Below, in pieces: positions 61,842 to 64,000 of a stretch of DNA of 64,000 nucleotides. The notes beneath the pieces are model-generated. The model did no database searches, was not told the DNA's origin, and saw nothing but the letters and a program-made list of their open reading frames with translations. How positions within the stretch are numbered: position 1 is the first letter of the stretch; each line of letters begins with the position of its first letter. Origin of the DNA: Nitrospirillum amazonense (GTDB lineage Bacteria > Pseudomonadota > Alphaproteobacteria > Azospirillales > Azospirillaceae); assembly GCF_007828035.1 (NCBI RefSeq), contig NZ_VITV01000003.1, positions 1 through 64,000 on the forward strand. Reading direction: 5' to 3'. A program made the position numbers and the translations under genes.

Positions 61842-61886
61842 ACCGGAAAATCGCCGCCCTGATTACATAGGAGGTGATTTTCCGGT
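61842..61886 (+). promoter_or_regulatory. Leader hairpin hiding a consensus Shine-Dalgarno sequence
   Basis: ACCGGAAAATCGCC (61842-61855) and GGTGATTTTCCGGT (61873-61886) are a 14-base inverted repeat with a single wobble pair and a 17-base loop. The right arm and the loop end contain GGAGGTGAT (61871-61879), a perfect match to the 16S anti-Shine-Dalgarno sequence. In RNA the left arm would block most of it. It could be an attenuator or a protein-binding operator for zwf. Confidence 0.6.
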
Positions 61887-61926
61887 GGCGCTTCCAGGGA
61901 ATTGTGGTAGTGAAATAACCGCATAA
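61885..61926 (+). CDS. Putative 13-residue leader peptide upstream of zwf
   Basis: A GTG at 61885, six bases after GGAGGTGAT, opens a 13-codon frame (MALPGNCGSEITA when the GTG is read as Met) that ends in TAA at 61924, 55 bases before zwf. The start lies in the arm of the leader hairpin, so folding would control its translation. There is no run of one regulatory amino acid, so ordinary attenuation by starvation is not obvious. This is a prediction from the position of the RBS only. Confidence 0.4.
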   Translation: MALPGNCGSEITA

Positions 61927-61981
61927 TCGATAACGGGCGGATGGCCCTGCCATCCCTGGGAAACCAAGCCAAGGCGCCATC

Positions 61982-63454
61982 ATGGCTGAAGTGCTGCAAG
62001 TCAATCCCTTCGATTTCGTCGTTTTCGGCGGTACCGGCGATCTTGCCATGCGCAAGCTGCTGCCCGGCCTCTACTACCGGGAGCGCGACCGGCAGATGAC
62101 GGACGAAAGCCGCATCATCGCCGTCAGCCGCACCGACCAGACGGTGGAGGATTTCCGGGCCACGGTGTGGGCGGCGCTGCAGCGCCACGTCCCCGCCGCC
62201 GACCTGGAGACGGCGGTGTGGGAGCGGTTCGCCGCCCGCCTGGGCTATGTGTCGCTGGACGCGACCAAGTCGGCCGGCTGGGAACCCTTGCAGACCCTGC
62301 TGAAGGGGCATGAGGACAAGGCCCGCGTCTGCTACCTGGCGACGGCCCCCAGCCTGTTCGGCGCCATCTGCCGTAACCTGGCCAGCGCCGGCCTGGTGAC
62401 CGATACCTGCCGCGTGGTGCTGGAGAAGCCCATTGGTCATGACGGCAAGTCGGCCAATGCGGTGAATGAGGAGGTGGGTGCCGTCTTCCCCGAAGATCGC
62501 ATCTACCGCATCGACCATTACCTGGGTAAGGAGTCGGTGCAGAACCTGATGGTCCTGCGCTTCGGCAATGCCCTGTTCGAGCCGCTGTGGAACAGCAGCT
62601 GGATCGATCATATCCAGATCACCGTCGCCGAAAGCGTGGGTGTGGAAGGCCGGGCCGAGTACTACGACAAGGCCGGCGCCCTGCGCGACATGGTGCAGAA
62701 CCACTTCCTGCAGTTGCTGTGCCTGGTGGCGATGGAGCCGCCGGCCCACCTGTCGGGCGACCAGATCCGCAATGAGAAGATCAAGGTGCTGCGGGCCCTG
62801 CGCCCCATCACCCAGGCCGATGTGAAGGTCAAGACCGTGCGTGGCCAGTACCGCGCCGGCTCCATCGACGGCCAGCCGGTCCCGGGGTACGCCGATGAGC
62901 TGACGCGGTCCAGCAACACCGAGACCCTGGTCGCCATCAAGGCTGAGATCGAGAACTGGCGCTGGAGCGGCGTGCCCTTCTACCTGCGCACGGGGAAACG
63001 CCTGCCAGTCCGCTATTCCGAGATCGTCGTCCAGTTCAAGGACGTGCCGCACAGCGTCTTCCCCAAAGGCTCGGGCGAGCTGATGGCCAACCGCCTGGTC
63101 ATTCGCCTGCAGCCGGACGAGGGCGTGCAGCTGAACATCATGACCAAGGTGCCGGGCCCGGGCGGCCTGCGCCTGCGCTCCGTGCCGCTGAACCTCTCCT
63201 ATGCCGAGGCGTTCAAGGACCGGTATCCCGAGGCCTATGAGCGGCTGCTGATGGACGTGGTGCGGGGCAATCCGTCGCTGTTCATGCGCCGCGACGAGGT
63301 GGACGCCGCCTGGTCCTGGATCGACACCATCCTGGCCGGCTGGGAGCAGACGGACATGCGCCCGGACCCCTACGCCGCCGGCGGCTGGGGCCCTATCAGC
63401 GCGGCCCTGCTGCTGGACCGCGACGGTCGCCGTTGGCACGACCCCGAACTCTAA
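61982..63454 (+). CDS. zwf: Glucose-6-phosphate 1-dehydrogenase
   Basis: A 490-residue enzyme that makes 6-phosphogluconolactone and NADPH. The dinucleotide-binding motif is [21 protein letters not shown] (residues 12-32), and the active-site motif is [21 protein letters not shown] with the catalytic His at about 179. The RBS is AAGG ahead of the ATG at 61982. It is followed 103 bases later by edd, so it feeds the Entner-Doudoroff pathway. No pgl gene lies between them. Its leader contains an unusual hairpin. Confidence 0.97.
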   Translation: MAEVLQVNPFDFVVFGGTGDLAMRKLLPGLYYRERDRQMTDESRIIAVSRTDQTVEDFRATVWAALQRHVPAADLETAVWERFAARLGYVSLDATKSAGWEPLQTLLKGHEDKARVCYLATAPSLFGAICRNLASAGLVTDTCRVVLEKPIGHDGKSANAVNEEVGAVFPEDRIYRIDHYLGKESVQNLMVLRFGNALFEPLWNSSWIDHIQITVAESVGVEGRAEYYDKAGALRDMVQNHFLQLLCLVAMEPPAHLSGDQIRNEKIKVLRALRPITQADVKVKTVRGQYRAGSIDGQPVPGYADELTRSSNTETLVAIKAEIENWRWSGVPFYLRTGKRLPVRYSEIVVQFKDVPHSVFPKGSGELMANRLVIRLQPDEGVQLNIMTKVPGPGGLRLRSVPLNLSYAEAFKDRYPEAYERLLMDVVRGNPSLFMRRDEVDAAWSWIDTILAGWEQTDMRPDPYAAGGWGPISAALLLDRDGRRWHDPEL

Positions 63455-63557
63455 GGGTTCGCGGGCGTTTATTCGACTTCAGCCCCCGGGGCCGGCGCCG
63501 CATCGCCGGTCCCGCCGGCGTATCCACGTTCATGGCTCATCAGCCAGGGAGGACCCC

Positions 63558-64000
63558 ATGGCGCTACACGACACCCTGCGGCGGGTTACCGACCGCGTCA
63601 TCCAGCGCAGCGCGGACAGCCGCGCCCGTTACCTGCAGCGCCTGGACGCGCAGAAGGGCCAGAGCCCCCGGCGCGGCGCGCTGGGCTGCGGCAACCTGGC
63701 CCACGGCTTCGCCGGCTGTGCCGCCGACGACAAGGCGGCGCTGGCCGGCAACCGCAAATCCAACATCGCCATCGTGTCGGCCTACAACGACATGCTGTCG
63801 GCCCACCAGCCGTTCGAGCGCTTCCCCGCCATCATCAAGAAGGCGGCGCATGAGGCGGGCGTGGTGGCCCAGTTCGCCGGCGGCGTCCCCGCCATGTGCG
63901 ATGGTGTGACCCAGGGCCGCGACGGCATGGAGCTGTCGCTGTTCTCCCGCGATGTCATCGCCCAGGCCACGGCCATCGCCCTGTCGCACGATATGTTCGA
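63558..64000 (+). CDS. edd: Phosphogluconate dehydratase Edd (5' part, cut by window end)
   Basis: The first 147 codons of a gene that runs past the window end; the full enzyme is about 600 residues. Motifs of the IlvD/Edd family are [45 protein letters not shown] and [42 protein letters not shown], with cysteines that would bind the [4Fe-4S] cluster. It converts 6-phosphogluconate to KDPG in the Entner-Doudoroff pathway. GGGAGGACCCC is the RBS before the ATG at 63558. It follows zwf in the same direction. Confidence 0.95.
   Translation, partial: MALHDTLRRVTDRVIQRSADSRARYLQRLDAQKGQSPRRGALGCGNLAHGFAGCAADDKAALAGNRKSNIAIVSAYNDMLSAHQPFERFPAIIKKAAHEAGVVAQFAGGVPAMCDGVTQGRDGMELSLFSRDVIAQATAIALSHDMF

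Larger units (their letters stand above)
61636..61981. other. zwf upstream region with a Shine-Dalgarno-sequestering hairpin and mini-ORF
   Basis: This gap of about 345 bases contains the hairpin at 61842-61886 and a 13-codon frame at 61885-61926, described separately. The first 150 bases hold no gene. AGGC/GGCC-rich sequence at 61680-61720 may be part of the gabD terminator, but no T-tract was seen. Confidence 0.5.

Overview
The window is GC-rich and reads as an alphaproteobacterial chromosome, probably Rhodospirillales/Azospirillaceae-like. That placement is inferred from the popZ-valS pair, the isoaspartyl-methyltransferase/tolC pair, a MucR/Ros regulator and a zwf-edd (Entner-Doudoroff) block. 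It has two parts that meet at a tRNA-Asn gene near 27.5 kb.

Positions 1 to about 27.46 kb are the right-hand part of an integrative and conjugative element (ICE) with an RP4/Ti-type Trb mating apparatus. In order it carries: a DUF736-like protein, an excisionase-type HTH protein, a TraF-type peptidase, a lytic transglycosylase, two small unknown genes that share a duplicated structured leader, a VirD2-like relaxase, a MucR-type regulator, an XRE regulator, a PAS-like protein, the TraG coupling protein, a CopG protein, trbB-C-D-E-J-L-F-G-I, DUF2274 and DUF736 genes, and a P4-type tyrosine integrase next to tRNA-Asn. The left end lies outside the window.

Three cargo blocks of lower GC interrupt this backbone. 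The first is a TIR-like nucleotide-binding protein just after the relaxase. The second is a 690-residue DUF4238 protein between traG and copG/trbB. The third is a two-gene operon between the trb block and the integrase. It encodes a short, catalytically inactive prokaryotic Argonaute (MID-PIWI only) translationally coupled to a protein with an N-terminal SMEK-like putative effector domain and a C-terminal region that looks like APAZ. The third block is the most interesting object here: it has the architecture of a short-pAgo defence system (SPARTA/SPARSA/SPARDA type) with an effector domain I do not recall as characterised.

From 27.8 kb the window is ordinary chromosome. It contains a NUDIX hydrolase, then a complete glycogen operon on the minus strand (glgP-glgB-glgC-glgA-glgX::malQ, the last gene a debranching enzyme/4-alpha-glucanotransferase fusion). 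Next come a mismatch uracil-DNA glycosylase and a TetR regulator divergent from a tripartite efflux operon (small exported Cys protein, HlyD, DHA2 MFS pump, NodT-type outer membrane factor, aldo/keto reductase). Then follow tRNA-Cys, a PCMT-family methyltransferase, tolC, popZ, valS, a lipoprotein, a multipass membrane protein, gph, glmU, a SulP transporter, a succinate-semialdehyde dehydrogenase and zwf. The start of edd is cut by the window end. Several Rho-independent terminators, a TetR-type operator candidate, and a hairpin that sequesters a Shine-Dalgarno sequence ahead of zwf are visible.
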